Below are positions 36,564-46,099 of a stretch of 60,146 nt of DNA, piece after piece (within the stretch, counting starts at the first letter, position 1; each line of letters starts with the position of its first letter). Source of the stretch: Saprospiraceae bacterium (GTDB lineage Bacteria > Bacteroidota > Bacteroidia > Chitinophagales > Saprospiraceae); contig JADJYH010000008.1 in the NCBI GenBank assembly GCA_016719855.1, positions 180,001 to 240,146 of the forward strand, given 5' to 3'. The translations under genes and the position numbers were made by a program. Under the pieces are notes generated by a model. That model did no database searches, was not told the DNA's origin, and saw nothing but the letters and a program-made list of their open reading frames with translations.

Positions 36564-39536
36564 TTGATTTTGAAAAAGACCTTTTCACTCCTCATCATTG
36601 CGTTGGCCTATTTACTGGTGTCTGCCACGTCCTTCACTCGGCAGGCAGCCCAGCCAATGCCCAGCTTCGAGAAGCACCTGCAAGAGACCGCCTGGGTGGA
36701 CAGCACCTACGCTGCCCTCACCCCCGACGAGCGACTTGGCCAGCTCTTCTGGCTACGGGCGCACACCGACAAGGACGCCGATTACGAGACAGCCGTGGAA
36801 AACCTCGTGAAAAAATACCACCCCGGCGGCCTTTGCTTCTTCAATCCCACGGCCAAAGGCACGCCCGAAAAACAGGTCGAACTAACCAACCGCTACCAAG
36901 CCCTGAGCACCAAACTGCCCATGTTCATCACCATTGATGGCGAATGGGGGCTGGGGATGCGGATGCGGGGTACGGCCATGAGCTTCCCTCGCCAGATGAT
37001 GCTCGGTGCCATCCAGGACAACACCTTGATTTATAAAATGGGTGCCGAGATTGCGAAGCACTGCAAGCGGGTCGGCGTCAACGTCAACTTCGCTCCTGTG
37101 GCCGACGTGAACAACAATGCCGCCAACCCCGTCATCGGCTTCCGCTCCTTCGGCGAAGACCCCTACAACGTGGCCGCAAAGTCCTATCAATACATGCTCG
37201 GGATGCAGGACAACGGCGTGATGGCCTCCGCCAAGCACTTCCCCGGCCACGGCGACACCGGCACCGACAGCCACTACGACCTGCCCATCATTTCCCACGA
37301 CCTCAGCCGCTTGGACAGCATCGAGCTTTTCCCCTTCAAAATCCTTATCCAGCAGGGCGTGGGCAGCATCATGATTGCCCACCTGAATATCCCGGCACTC
37401 GACAACACGCCCAACCTCGCCTCATCGCTCTCGCCAAAAATCGTGACTGATTTGCTGCGCAACCAACTGAATTACAAGGGTTTAATCTTGACCGACGCCC
37501 TCGAAATGCAGGCCGTGACCAAGCACTTCGGCAAAGGCGAGGTAGAGGCCCGTGCCCTTGCCGCTGGCAACGACGTCCTGCTCCTCCCCGGCGATGTGGA
37601 CGCCGCCTTCCTCATGGTAAAACAGTGGCTAACCAACGGCAAGCTCGACTCCAATGCCGTGTATGCCAGTGTGAAAAAAGTGCTGCTTTGGAAGCACCGA
37701 ATGGGCATCACTAGCTACCAGCCAATGCCCCTCGAAAATGTGCGAGCCGACGTGAACGATGCGCCTGCCCTCGCTGTCAAGCGGGAGTTGATTGCGAATG
37801 CACTGACCTTGGCGAAAAATGAAAATGATTTCCTGCCCATCAAACACACAAACACACAAACACATAAACACAACGAAATCGCCGCACTGGCAATCGGAGC
37901 GGGCAGCAACAACACCTTCCACCGTCGCCTTTCTTCCTTCGGAAAAATAGAGACGTTCACCTCTGGCAAGGACGTTTCCAACTCCTTGTTAACCAAGCTG
38001 AAAGACAAAGACGCCGTCATCGTCAGCCTGCACGACATGAGCCAGTTCGCCTCGAAGGGCTACGGCCTGACGCAGGGCACCAAGGATTTCATCGAGGCAT
38101 TGCGCAAGCAAACCCGCGTGGTGCTGGTAATGTTTGGCAACCCCTACGCCGCCAAGTTTTTCGAAAATGTACCGAACTTGCTCGTCTGCTACGAGGAAGA
38201 TGACGAGGTGCAAGACCTCGCAGCGCAAGCACTTTTTGGCGTTTTTCCCCTGAGGGGAAAACTGCCCGTGACCGCTTCGGCGCGATTGCCCGCTGGCACG
38301 GGTATCGCCACGGACGCCGTCGAACGGCTCGGCTACGGCGTACCCGAGGAGGTGGGCATGAGCAGCAGCAAGCTGGAAAAAGTGGATGGACTGATGGCCG
38401 AAGCCATTGCCGAAGGCGCATTGCCCGGCGGTGTGGTGCTGGTGGCGAGGCGGGGAAAAATCGTGTGGCGGAAATCGTACGGCCATCACACCTACGACAA
38501 AAACGCCCGCCCCACCGAGCCGGACGACATCTGGGACTTGGCGAGCATCACGAAGATTGCGGCCAGCACCATCTCGCTGATGCGGTTGCAGGAAGACGGC
38601 AAATTTGACCCGAAAGACCCCGTGGAGAAGTACCTGCCGGAGTTCGCCAACACGAACAAAAAGGGCATATCACTCGTGGACATGATGACCCACCGAGGCC
38701 GACTTATGCCGTGGATTAAGTTTTATGAAAAAACCATCACACTTTCGGCCAAGCCTTCGCCTAATTTTTACCAAACCAAAAAAAGCAATGCCTTCCCAAT
38801 GCCCGTGGCAAAAAACCTCTGGCTGAAGGCGGGCTACGAAAAGGAAATCTGGCAAGAAATCATGGACAGCCCGCTGGAACCATCGAAGGAATACAGGTAC
38901 AGCGACCTCGGTTTCTACATCGCCGGGGAAATCGTGAAGCGGCAAAGCGGAATGCCCATCGAGGATTTTGCTAAGCAAAATTTTTACCAGCCGCTCGGCC
39001 TCCAGACCATGACCTACCGCCCCTACGAGAAGTTCCCGCTGGAGCGCATACCGCCCACGGAAAACGACAATTATTTCCGGGATCGCCGCATCCAAGGCTA
39101 TGTGCACGACATGGGCGCTGCCATGCTCAACCAGGCCACCGGCCACGCCGGGCTTTTCAGCGACGCCGAGGATTTGGCCGTACTCATGCAAATGCTCCTG
39201 AACAAGGGCAGCTACGCCGGGATGCAATACCTGCGCCCAGAGACCATCAACTACTACACCACCCGCTGCAAAGGCTGCACCCGAAGGGGCATCGGTTTCG
39301 ATATGTTCGAGCACAACACGCATTTTGAGAACAACCTCTCGACGAAGGCCAGCGAGGCTACTTTCGGCCACCTCGGTTTCACCGGCACTGCCGTCTGGGT
39401 TGACCCGAAGGAGGAACTGATTTACGTCTTCCTCTCCAACCGCACTTTTCCTAGCATGAAGAACAACAAATTGACGAAGCTGAACACGCGTGTGAAGGTG
39501 CAGGATGCAGTGTACGAGGCTATCTTGAAGGAATAA
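36564..39536 (+). CDS. GH3 beta-N-acetylglucosaminidase fused to a beta-lactamase-type serine hydrolase
   Basis: A 990-residue secreted fusion. A signal segment (KTFSLLIIALAYLLVSATSF) is followed by a NagZ-like GH3 domain at about 50-400 with the His-Asp motif KHFPGHGDTGTDSHYDLP and the nucleophile region GLILTDALEMQAV, a GH3 C-terminal-like region, then a class C beta-lactamase/PBP4-like domain from about 610 (SxxK in LASITKIAASTISLM, YSDLGFYIAGEIV, HLGFTGTAVW). It probably trims peptidoglycan sugars and peptides in the periplasm. A TTG start is used; a start two codons later is possible. A word repeat encodes HTNTQTHKHN in a linker. Confidence 0.88.
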   Translation: MILKKTFSLLIIALAYLLVSATSFTRQAAQPMPSFEKHLQETAWVDSTYAALTPDERLGQLFWLRAHTDKDADYETAVENLVKKYHPGGLCFFNPTAKGTPEKQVELTNRYQALSTKLPMFITIDGEWGLGMRMRGTAMSFPRQMMLGAIQDNTLIYKMGAEIAKHCKRVGVNVNFAPVADVNNNAANPVIGFRSFGEDPYNVAAKSYQYMLGMQDNGVMASAKHFPGHGDTGTDSHYDLPIISHDLSRLDSIELFPFKILIQQGVGSIMIAHLNIPALDNTPNLASSLSPKIVTDLLRNQLNYKGLILTDALEMQAVTKHFGKGEVEARALAAGNDVLLLPGDVDAAFLMVKQWLTNGKLDSNAVYASVKKVLLWKHRMGITSYQPMPLENVRADVNDAPALAVKRELIANALTLAKNENDFLPIKHTNTQTHKHNEIAALAIGAGSNNTFHRRLSSFGKIETFTSGKDVSNSLLTKLKDKDAVIVSLHDMSQFASKGYGLTQGTKDFIEALRKQTRVVLVMFGNPYAAKFFENVPNLLVCYEEDDEVQDLAAQALFGVFPLRGKLPVTASARLPAGTGIATDAVERLGYGVPEEVGMSSSKLEKVDGLMAEAIAEGALPGGVVLVARRGKIVWRKSYGHHTYDKNARPTEPDDIWDLASITKIAASTISLMRLQEDGKFDPKDPVEKYLPEFANTNKKGISLVDMMTHRGRLMPWIKFYEKTITLSAKPSPNFYQTKKSNAFPMPVAKNLWLKAGYEKEIWQEIMDSPLEPSKEYRYSDLGFYIAGEIVKRQSGMPIEDFAKQNFYQPLGLQTMTYRPYEKFPLERIPPTENDNYFRDRRIQGYVHDMGAAMLNQATGHAGLFSDAEDLAVLMQMLLNKGSYAGMQYLRPETINYYTTRCKGCTRRGIGFDMFEHNTHFENNLSTKASEATFGHLGFTGTAVWVDPKEELIYVFLSNRTFPSMKNNKLTKLNTRVKVQDAVYEAILKE
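37846..37875. repeat. CACAAACA word repeat in the GH3 gene
   Basis: ACACACAAAC, ACACAAACAC and ATAAACACAA words run in tandem in the linker after the GH3 catalytic part. They keep the frame and encode polar T/H/N/Q residues. No complementary arm is present. Confidence 0.65.
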
Positions 39537-39566
39537 AAACCTATTTTTGAGGCCAAAACCCGTTTT

Positions 39567-40088
39567 ATGTCCAAGCGCTATCCAAGAACGCTTTCCACCG
39601 GTGCAAACAACACGGTCATTGCCATCTCGGAAACCGAGGTAGGCAAGCTGTTCTTTGGCGACACCCGTTCCGACATCGGTTCGGAGGCGGAAAAGATGCG
39701 CTTCGCAAACCAAGTGAACAGCCTAGTGGTGAAGTTCGTCCGCTTGGACATGTTCGACAACGACAGCGAAATGCTGGTAATGGAGCGGCTCTACCCTTTT
39801 GATTATCGAGCTTACGAGCACGAGCGACGGCTGCTTTGGATGGACGTTTTTGAGGATGAAATCAAGCAGCTTCACTTAGCAGGCTTTGCGCACCGAGACC
39901 TCCAGCGGCCATCCAACATGCCCGGCCAAGCGTTCGACAATATCTTCCTGACGCAAAATGGATTTCGGTTGATTGACGTGGGGATTTCTGCGTTAAAGCC
40001 CCAAGTAGGCGAGCAGTTATTTGTCAGGTTCGTACAGCAAGAACTGGAGGAATTTGAAAAATTCAGGGAATATTTCCTTTCGAGATGA
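39567..40088 (+). CDS. short protein-kinase-like protein
   Basis: A 173-residue protein with a kinase-like core: AISETEVGKLFFGD near the start, AGFAHRDLQRPSN with the HRD-x-x-x-x-N catalytic loop near residue 110, then DNIFLTQNGFRLIDVGIS where DVG stands for DFG. The glycine loop and much of the N-lobe are reduced, and the activation segment is very short. It could be a minimal kinase, or a binding protein derived from one. It begins 30 bases after the GH3 gene and may be co-transcribed. Confidence 0.65.
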   Translation: MSKRYPRTLSTGANNTVIAISETEVGKLFFGDTRSDIGSEAEKMRFANQVNSLVVKFVRLDMFDNDSEMLVMERLYPFDYRAYEHERRLLWMDVFEDEIKQLHLAGFAHRDLQRPSNMPGQAFDNIFLTQNGFRLIDVGISALKPQVGEQLFVRFVQQELEEFEKFREYFLSR

Positions 40089-40215
40089 GTTGACCATTCC
40101 GTTCCAAAACCGTTAAAAACCACTCATTTACCTGGCAAAACCTTATCTCGCACACTTTTTGAACGAAGAGAAAGTTTGAACATGCACGCTACCCAAATCC
40201 GTAAAAAATTGAACC

Positions 40216-42402
40216 ATGAGAATTCTACCGTCTGGCATTTTTCGAAAAAATGTGCTGTGCAAAATAGCAATCACAACATTGACCCTTGCCGCTTTGGTCA
40301 TCGCCTCCCCGTTGCAGGCACAGTCTAAACTGGTGGACAAGGCCAACGAGTTGTACAAAAACAACCAGTTTTCCGACGCCGCTGAACTGTACCGCCAAGC
40401 CCTCCAGGAGATGGAAAACGAGGGAAAGCAAGGCCGCAACGCCATCCTGCTCAAGAGCAAGCTCGCCTACTGCTACCGCATGAACAACAAGATGGACAAG
40501 GCCGAGGCACTCTACGCTGAGGTGGTGAAGGACGAAGGCGCCAAAGCTGAGTCCTACTACTATTACGGCGAGTCGCTGATGAGCAACGGCAAGTACGAAG
40601 CCGCAAAAAAATGGTTTGCCGACTACCAAAAACTGGAGCCTACCGACGAAAAAGCCGTGCTGATGCTACGTGCTTGCGACTACGCACCGCTTATTGAACC
40701 CTATTTCCCATACCTTGATATTCAGGAGTTTGCACACAATTCGGAGGCAGACGACAATGCCCCCATCGCCAGCCGAAAGGGCCTCATTTTCTCCTCAGAC
40801 CGCCAGCAGGGAGTCAAGTTGTTGAAGGAAAAATCGGGCTGGACCGGGCGAGACTACCTCAACCTTTATATCAGCGAGAAAAAGTCGGACGGCAGCTTTG
40901 CCGAACCCATCCAATACTCCTCGAAGTTGAGCGAGGTCAATAAAAACACGGGCAATGCCTCACTGACCGCCGAAGGTTCGGAGATATTTTTTACCCGCAA
41001 CGACAACGTACTGAACAAGCAAAACACTTACAGCCTGCAACTTTTCTCCGCAAAGTCGGGCGAAACGGAGCGCTGGAAGGACGTGGAAAAGCTGCCTTTT
41101 TGCTCTTCCAATTTCAACTTCATGCACCCGGCAGTGTCACCTGATGGCAGGTTGCTGTTCTTTGCCACCAACCGGGCGGGCGGCTTCGGCGGCACCGACC
41201 TCTGGGTGTCGGAACGCAAGGGCGGCGAATGGGGCAAGCCCGAAAACCTCGGCCCAGCGGTGAACACCACGGCCAACGAGGGCTTTCCGTTCGTGGCATT
41301 GGACGGCAAGCTCTATTTTTGCTCAAAAGGACACCCCGGCTACGGCGGCTTCGACATCTTCGTGACTTACAAGGACGAAAATGGCGCTTGGCAGCCTGCC
41401 ACCAACCTCGGCAAACCCATCAACAGCCCACTCGACGACATCTCCATTTACGTGGCCAACGACCAGCGCAGCGGCTATTTCACCAGCTCCCGCAGCGGCG
41501 GCGACGATGATATTTACCTGTTCACCGTGCTGGATGAAGCACCGCCAGTCCCTATCAGCGAACCGTTGCCAATCGCTGAAACCCAAGTGGCAAACCCAGA
41601 AGCAGCGGAGCCTGCCCCAGTCTTGGAGGAAGTGGTAGAAGTGTTGCCGCCATCTCCAGTTGTTGAGGAACCGGAACCGCCCATCGTTGAAGAGGAGGCC
41701 ACAGCGATACCTCTCAAGGAGGTGGCTACCAACTCCGAACCTGAACCAATTCCACCTGCAACCATCGTAGCACCGAAGGTGGAAGCGACACCGGAATCCA
41801 TTTTGCCCCCGGCAAAAACAATAGAAACGCCTGTGGAAACGGTCGAAACGCCAATATTGGAGGAAGAACTGCCGCAGGTACCCGCCGTAGCGACACCGCC
41901 TGTACCACTCCGGGTGGAAATGCCGGTGGCACAGCATCAGGCGCCAACGTCAATCCCTCCTACCGATATGGCACAACTTGGTTTTTTTATTGATTTTTCC
42001 CGAAAGTTGGATGAAGGAAACTTAGTCGTTGGGGAGCGGTTTCGGCTAGATGGTGCGGTTTACGACCCCGCTGTTTGGCAACTCACGCCACGCATCACCG
42101 GCCCACTCGATAAGCTCATTTCGCAGTTAAAAATATACCCTTCCGTGCAAATCGAAATCAGCTCGCACACCGAAGCCTTGGGCGTGGACAATGAAAATCT
42201 GCACATTTCTGAAAATCGGGCAGCCACAGTGGTGGACTATATACTCCGGGAAGGCATTGCCAAGGAGCGTGTCCTGGCCAAGGGCTGTGGCGAAACCATG
42301 CTTATCAACCACTGCCGAAATGGCACTCCCTGTAGCATGGACGAGCATCTGGTGAACCAACGGTTGGAGGTGAAGGTGTTGGCGTTGGATGGGAAGCGGT
42401 AG
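40216..42402 (+). CDS. OmpA-family protein with TPR and PD40 propeller
   Basis: A 728-residue envelope protein. The signal peptide spans residues 1-36 (cleavage near PLQAQ), TPR repeats about 40-150, a PD40/WD40-like propeller 170-440 (SPDGRLLFFATNRAGGFGGT), a long Pro/Glu/Val linker 440-575 and an OmpA-like peptidoglycan-binding domain at the C-terminus (IEISSHTEALGVDNENLHIS, RAATVVDYILREGIAKERVL). The layout matches PorE/SprE-like proteins that anchor the type IX secretion/gliding machine to peptidoglycan; the exact role is inferred. Confidence 0.82.
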   Translation: MRILPSGIFRKNVLCKIAITTLTLAALVIASPLQAQSKLVDKANELYKNNQFSDAAELYRQALQEMENEGKQGRNAILLKSKLAYCYRMNNKMDKAEALYAEVVKDEGAKAESYYYYGESLMSNGKYEAAKKWFADYQKLEPTDEKAVLMLRACDYAPLIEPYFPYLDIQEFAHNSEADDNAPIASRKGLIFSSDRQQGVKLLKEKSGWTGRDYLNLYISEKKSDGSFAEPIQYSSKLSEVNKNTGNASLTAEGSEIFFTRNDNVLNKQNTYSLQLFSAKSGETERWKDVEKLPFCSSNFNFMHPAVSPDGRLLFFATNRAGGFGGTDLWVSERKGGEWGKPENLGPAVNTTANEGFPFVALDGKLYFCSKGHPGYGGFDIFVTYKDENGAWQPATNLGKPINSPLDDISIYVANDQRSGYFTSSRSGGDDDIYLFTVLDEAPPVPISEPLPIAETQVANPEAAEPAPVLEEVVEVLPPSPVVEEPEPPIVEEEATAIPLKEVATNSEPEPIPPATIVAPKVEATPESILPPAKTIETPVETVETPILEEELPQVPAVATPPVPLRVEMPVAQHQAPTSIPPTDMAQLGFFIDFSRKLDEGNLVVGERFRLDGAVYDPAVWQLTPRITGPLDKLISQLKIYPSVQIEISSHTEALGVDNENLHISENRAATVVDYILREGIAKERVLAKGCGETMLINHCRNGTPCSMDEHLVNQRLEVKVLALDGKR

Positions 42403-42461
42403 GTGAAGTAGTTTCGAGTAATGGCCCTAACTCAAGCACTCAAACTCTCAACCCCCTTAAT

Positions 42462-42469
42462 TACCTTTG
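42462..42469 (+). promoter_or_regulatory. -7 promoter element directly before the TPR lipoprotein gene
   Basis: TACCTTTG ends 5 bases before the ATG at 42475, so the transcript probably has no leader. Just upstream (42426-42459) is a single-arm word repeat (AACTCAAG, CACTCAAA, CTCTCAAC). Confidence 0.65.
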
Positions 42470-42474
42470 TGGCT

Positions 42475-43497
42475 ATGAAATCTAAAAACTATCCATTCCT
42501 ACTTGGAGCCATGCTCCTTCTGCTTGCCTTCACGGCCTGCAATGACAAACCAAGCAATGAAGTGGCCAACGCCACAGAAACCGCTACTGGCGGTACACCG
42601 CAAATCCAGGATATTTCTAAAAAAATTGGCGAAAGCCCCACCAATGCCAGCCTCTACGCTACCCGTGGGGCGCTCTGGTACGAAAACGAGAACTTCGACG
42701 AGGGCATAGCCGACCTGGAAAAGGCCATCCAGATAGACTCCACCAAACCGGAATACTTCCACGTGCTGGCCGATATGTACATGGACTACTACAAGTCGAG
42801 GCAGGGACTGGCCGTGATGGAAAAGGCGGGAGCGTTATTTCCAGACCGCATTCCCACACAGCTCAAGCTCGCCGAGTTTCAACTTATTGTGAAACAACAC
42901 ACGCCCGCATTGGTCACGCTCCAGCGCATCCAAGTGAAGGAGCCGCTAAACCCAGAGATGTTCTTCATGTTCGGCAACGTCTTCTCGGACATGGGCAAGA
43001 CCGACCAAGCCATCACCGCCTACCAGAGCGCCGTGGAAAACGACCCCGGCCTCGTGGATGCATGGGTGAAACTGGCCAACCTACTTGCCGACAAAGGCTT
43101 GCCGCAGGCTGGCAAGTATTTCGACAACGCCATCAAGGCCGACTCGACCAACGTGGATGCGCTCCACGCCAAAGCATACTACCTTTCCAACAAGAAAAAC
43201 GACCTGAAGGGTGCCATCCAGCTCTACAAGAAAATCAACACGATTGACCCGCAATACGCCGAGGGCTACTACAACCTTGGATTGATTTATCTCGATATGG
43301 ACTCCGTGCAGCAAGCCTACACGAGCTTCGACTTGGCCGTGAAGTTCTCCCCGGAGTTTGCCGAAGGCTACTACCACCGGGGACTGGCCGCCGAGATGAA
43401 GGGCGACAAGGTGCAAGCGCTCTCGGATTATGAGAACGTGCTGCGCTTTAGCCCCGATTTTGCGGGAGCAAAGGAGGGGGTGAAACGGTTGAAGTAA
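42475..43497 (+). CDS. TPR-repeat lipoprotein
   Basis: A 340-residue protein with a lipoprotein signal (GAMLLLLAFTACNDK, lipobox FTAC) and about seven tetratricopeptide repeats from residue 45 to the end (GALWYENENFDEGIADLEKA, DKVQALSDYENVLRFSPDFA). It is likely an outer- or inner-membrane lipoprotein scaffold on the periplasmic side. No partner can be named. A hairpin follows the stop. Confidence 0.85.
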   Translation: MKSKNYPFLLGAMLLLLAFTACNDKPSNEVANATETATGGTPQIQDISKKIGESPTNASLYATRGALWYENENFDEGIADLEKAIQIDSTKPEYFHVLADMYMDYYKSRQGLAVMEKAGALFPDRIPTQLKLAEFQLIVKQHTPALVTLQRIQVKEPLNPEMFFMFGNVFSDMGKTDQAITAYQSAVENDPGLVDAWVKLANLLADKGLPQAGKYFDNAIKADSTNVDALHAKAYYLSNKKNDLKGAIQLYKKINTIDPQYAEGYYNLGLIYLDMDSVQQAYTSFDLAVKFSPEFAEGYYHRGLAAEMKGDKVQALSDYENVLRFSPDFAGAKEGVKRLK

Positions 43498-43504
43498 CCC
43501 GAAA

Positions 43505-43541
43505 TTGGCAAGGGGTTGCTTTTGAAAATCCCCCTTGCCAA
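43505..43541. terminator. hairpin between convergent TPR and sulfotransferase genes
   Basis: TTGGCAAGGGG (43505-43515) pairs perfectly with CCCCTTGCCAA (43531-43541). T-runs are weak, but the position between two convergent stops suggests termination or message protection for both. Confidence 0.65.
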
Positions 43542-43552
43542 CTCCAAGCATA

Positions 43553-44233
43553 CTACACCATATTCCCCTTCATCAATTCCACCAACATCGTCTTGAAATT
43601 CTCCTTCTTGTTCAAGTGCGGAAGTGGCTCGGGGGGCTCTGGCACACCCAAGAATTTGCAGAGTGGACTCCATCCATCCCTGACATCGAAAATGAGTAAT
43701 TTATCTGCTGGGACGGCTGCTTTTACGTCTTCCATCCACTGGTCAAAAATCTTTTCGGTAGCAGCTTTGTTCTCAAACTTGCCATGAAGCAAACCTCCGA
43801 AGATGGATGATTTTGCAAATTTTACGCATTTGATGACGGAACGAAGGCGGGGATTGAGCAGCAGCTTAATCATCATCCCAAGTTTTTGCCCGATGGTCTG
43901 CGGCCCGGCTTTCCAGATGGTGCTGTAAATGCTAGTGTACCAGCCCTCGAAAGGCCGGGTGGTAAAAATGACCTTCGCATCAGGATACTGTGCCATGTGC
44001 TCCTTGTACCAAGGGCAACAGGGGAAATCCACAGTGGCCTGATAGCCATCGTATAGCTTGTCCCATTGCATGGTTCCAGTGTCCCTCAATGTAGTCCAGT
44101 AGTGAAGGTTTTCGGGATGCACCAAAAGCTCCTTCATGTGGTAGGTTTTCGTAAAGCCCAGCATCTCCAGCGAGGCTTTTAGGGTGTTTGTGCCGGTACG
44201 TGGAAGTCCGGCTCCAATGATTTTGATTGACAT
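43553..44233 (-). CDS. sulfotransferase family protein
   Basis: A 226-residue PAPS-type sulfotransferase. The 5'-phosphosulfate loop GLPRTGTNTLKASLEMLG is at residues 8-25, and the 3'-phosphate region is ARPFEGWYTS-like (TTRPFEGWYTS) near 90-100. There is no signal peptide, so it is cytosolic. It is divergent from an arylsulfotransferase lipoprotein across a palindrome-rich control region; the two may act on related sulfated compounds. The acceptor is unknown. Confidence 0.85.
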   Translation of the reverse strand: MSIKIIGAGLPRTGTNTLKASLEMLGFTKTYHMKELLVHPENLHYWTTLRDTGTMQWDKLYDGYQATVDFPCCPWYKEHMAQYPDAKVIFTTRPFEGWYTSIYSTIWKAGPQTIGQKLGMMIKLLLNPRLRSVIKCVKFAKSSIFGGLLHGKFENKAATEKIFDQWMEDVKAAVPADKLLIFDVRDGWSPLCKFLGVPEPPEPLPHLNKKENFKTMLVELMKGNMV

Positions 44234-44256
44234 AGGTAGATTGTTTAGTTGGTCTT

Positions 44257-44348
44257 AATTTGGTAAATGTAGCGACATTTCAAATATTTTATTGATAATT
44301 GAAAAATATTTGATTTCAGGTTTGTTTTTTATTTAGGTTTACCAAATT
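44257..44348. promoter_or_regulatory. nested inverted repeats in the divergent sulfotransferase/arylsulfotransferase control region
   Basis: AATTTGGTAAA (44257-44267) is the reverse complement of TTTACCAAATT (44338-44348). Inside lies CAAATATTTT (44281-44290) facing AAAATATTTG (44303-44312). The gap 44234-44409 is very AT-rich. Symmetric sites between divergent genes are typical operators; a regulator is not encoded next to them. Confidence 0.55.
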
Positions 44349-44409
44349 TTAAAAAATTTTTCTCCGAAAAATCTTCACAACTAATTGTTAATCAACTAAC
44401 TAAATCAAA

Positions 44410-45994
44410 ATGAAAACTAACCAATTCTTCCTTTATCTCCTCTTAATCCTGTTAATGGCCTCTTGTAATTCCGAAAACAAACAGGGGCCAAAAGGCGATG
44501 CGAAAAAAGACCGGGACATGTTTGGCTTGGGCATCAAACGGGGCTTGCTCCAAAACACGGAAGGCCTGGCGGATGGCTATGCCATGTATGTTGTACCCAA
44601 CTCTGCCTCTACTTACCTCATCAATCGAAAGGGTGAGGTTGTAAAAAGAATGGAAAGGCAATTATGGCTCGGGCTGTTCGTATTTGAGCGACGATGGCTC
44701 CATTTATCAAAACGTGGATGACCCGGATTTTCCCGTTTTTGCAGGCGGTGGGGAATCGGGAAGGTTACAGAAAATATCCTGGGACAATAAGGTGCTGTGG
44801 GATTTTGAGTATTCTAACGAAGAATATTGCCACCACCATGATTTTACCGTGATGCCTAATGGCCATATCCTCGCCATTGCCTGGGAAGCCAAGACGGTCG
44901 AACAAGCTTTGGCGGCTGGGCGCAAACCGGAATTGACACCCAAGGCAGGCATTTGGCCCGACAAGATCGTGGAAATTGAACCACAGGGCTTGCATGGAGG
45001 GAAGGTTGTCTGGGAATGGCATAGCTGGGACCATTTGATTCAGGACTTTGACCCGAAAAAAGCCAACTACGGCAAGCCTGCCGATCATCCTGAATTATTG
45101 AACATCAACGCAGGAGAGCCACTGGAACCTGCCATTACGCAGGACAGCTTCGACATACTTCTTGCACAAGATAAAATCCCTTGGAGAAACCAAACCCTCG
45201 AAAACGAGGGCTCGGATATTTACCACCTCAATGCGATTAAATACAATGCTGCACTCGACCAGATTACGTTCAGTTCACCACACTTAAACGAAATTTTCAT
45301 CATTGACCACAGCACCACGACCGCCGAAGCCACCAGCCATAAAGGCGGTCGCCGGGGCAAGGGTGGCGACTTTTTGTGGCGCTGGGGCAATGCGCAGAAC
45401 TATTCAAGAGGTGATTCCACCACCCAGCAGTTGTTCGGCCAGCACGATGTCCAATGGATAAAAGAAGGAATGCCCGGTGCGGGGAATATGCTGGTGTACA
45501 ACAACCACCCTCCTGGAAGCATAGACAGTGACAAAAGGGGCAGTGACAGCTTGAACTACTCGGCAGTTTATGAGCTGACGCCCCCTGTGGATGTTAAAGG
45601 GAATTATGTGATTGAACCTGGTAAACCCTTTGGCCCTGAAAAGCCAACATGGGAATATACAGCACCGGATAAACTCTCCTTCTACAGTAGCTTCATTTCT
45701 GGTGCGCATCGGATGAAAAACGGCAACACTTTTATCAATGAAGGTGCAAGGGGTCGGTTTTTTGAGGTTACACCAGATGGTAAAACGGTTTGGGAATATG
45801 CAAACCCATACAGGGGCGAAATCCGCAAACTGAATGGCGACCCTAACTCGCCGATACCGATGGCATATTCGTTATTTCGGGCGTCGTTTATTCCTGCGGA
45901 CCATCCTGGCTTGGCAGGTCGCAAGCTGGTGCCCATAGACCCACAGCCTCAACCATTTAAACTGCCTCCGCCTCCGCCGGAAAAGAAGAAGTGA
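44410..45994 (+). CDS. arylsulfotransferase (ASST-like) lipoprotein (one frameshift)
   Basis: A protein of about 528 residues with a lipoprotein signal (LYLLLILLMASCNSENK). It is an ASST-like propeller: NEEYCHHHDFTVMPNGHILA, YHLNAIKYNAALDQITFSSP, FGQHDVQWIKEGMPGAGNML, YNNHPPGS and SGAHRMKNGNTFINEGARGR. ASST enzymes move sulfate between phenols without PAPS, in the periplasm. One extra A near 44655 breaks the frame after the first 80 residues; corrected, it reads WKGNYGSGCSYLSDDGSIYQ. The tail is Pro/Lys-rich. It is divergent from the sulfotransferase. Confidence 0.85.
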
Positions 45995-46003
45995 TGGACT
46001 TTT

Positions 46004-46052
46004 GGACATTTACCCCTGTCCCAATTACCAATTAGGGGCTAGGGGTAATGTC
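46004..46052. repeat. imperfect palindrome between arylsulfotransferase and MFS genes
   Basis: GGACATTTACCCCTGTCCC faces GGGGCTAGGGGTAATGTCC with one unpaired T, and AATTACCAATT lies at the centre. It may end transcription of the upstream gene; there is no T-run. Its repetitive wording recalls the other intergenic hairpins. Confidence 0.65.
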
Positions 46053-46099
46053 CTATCTTGACTTGTTCATTAATTACAAAAGCCACAAGGTCGCAAAGC

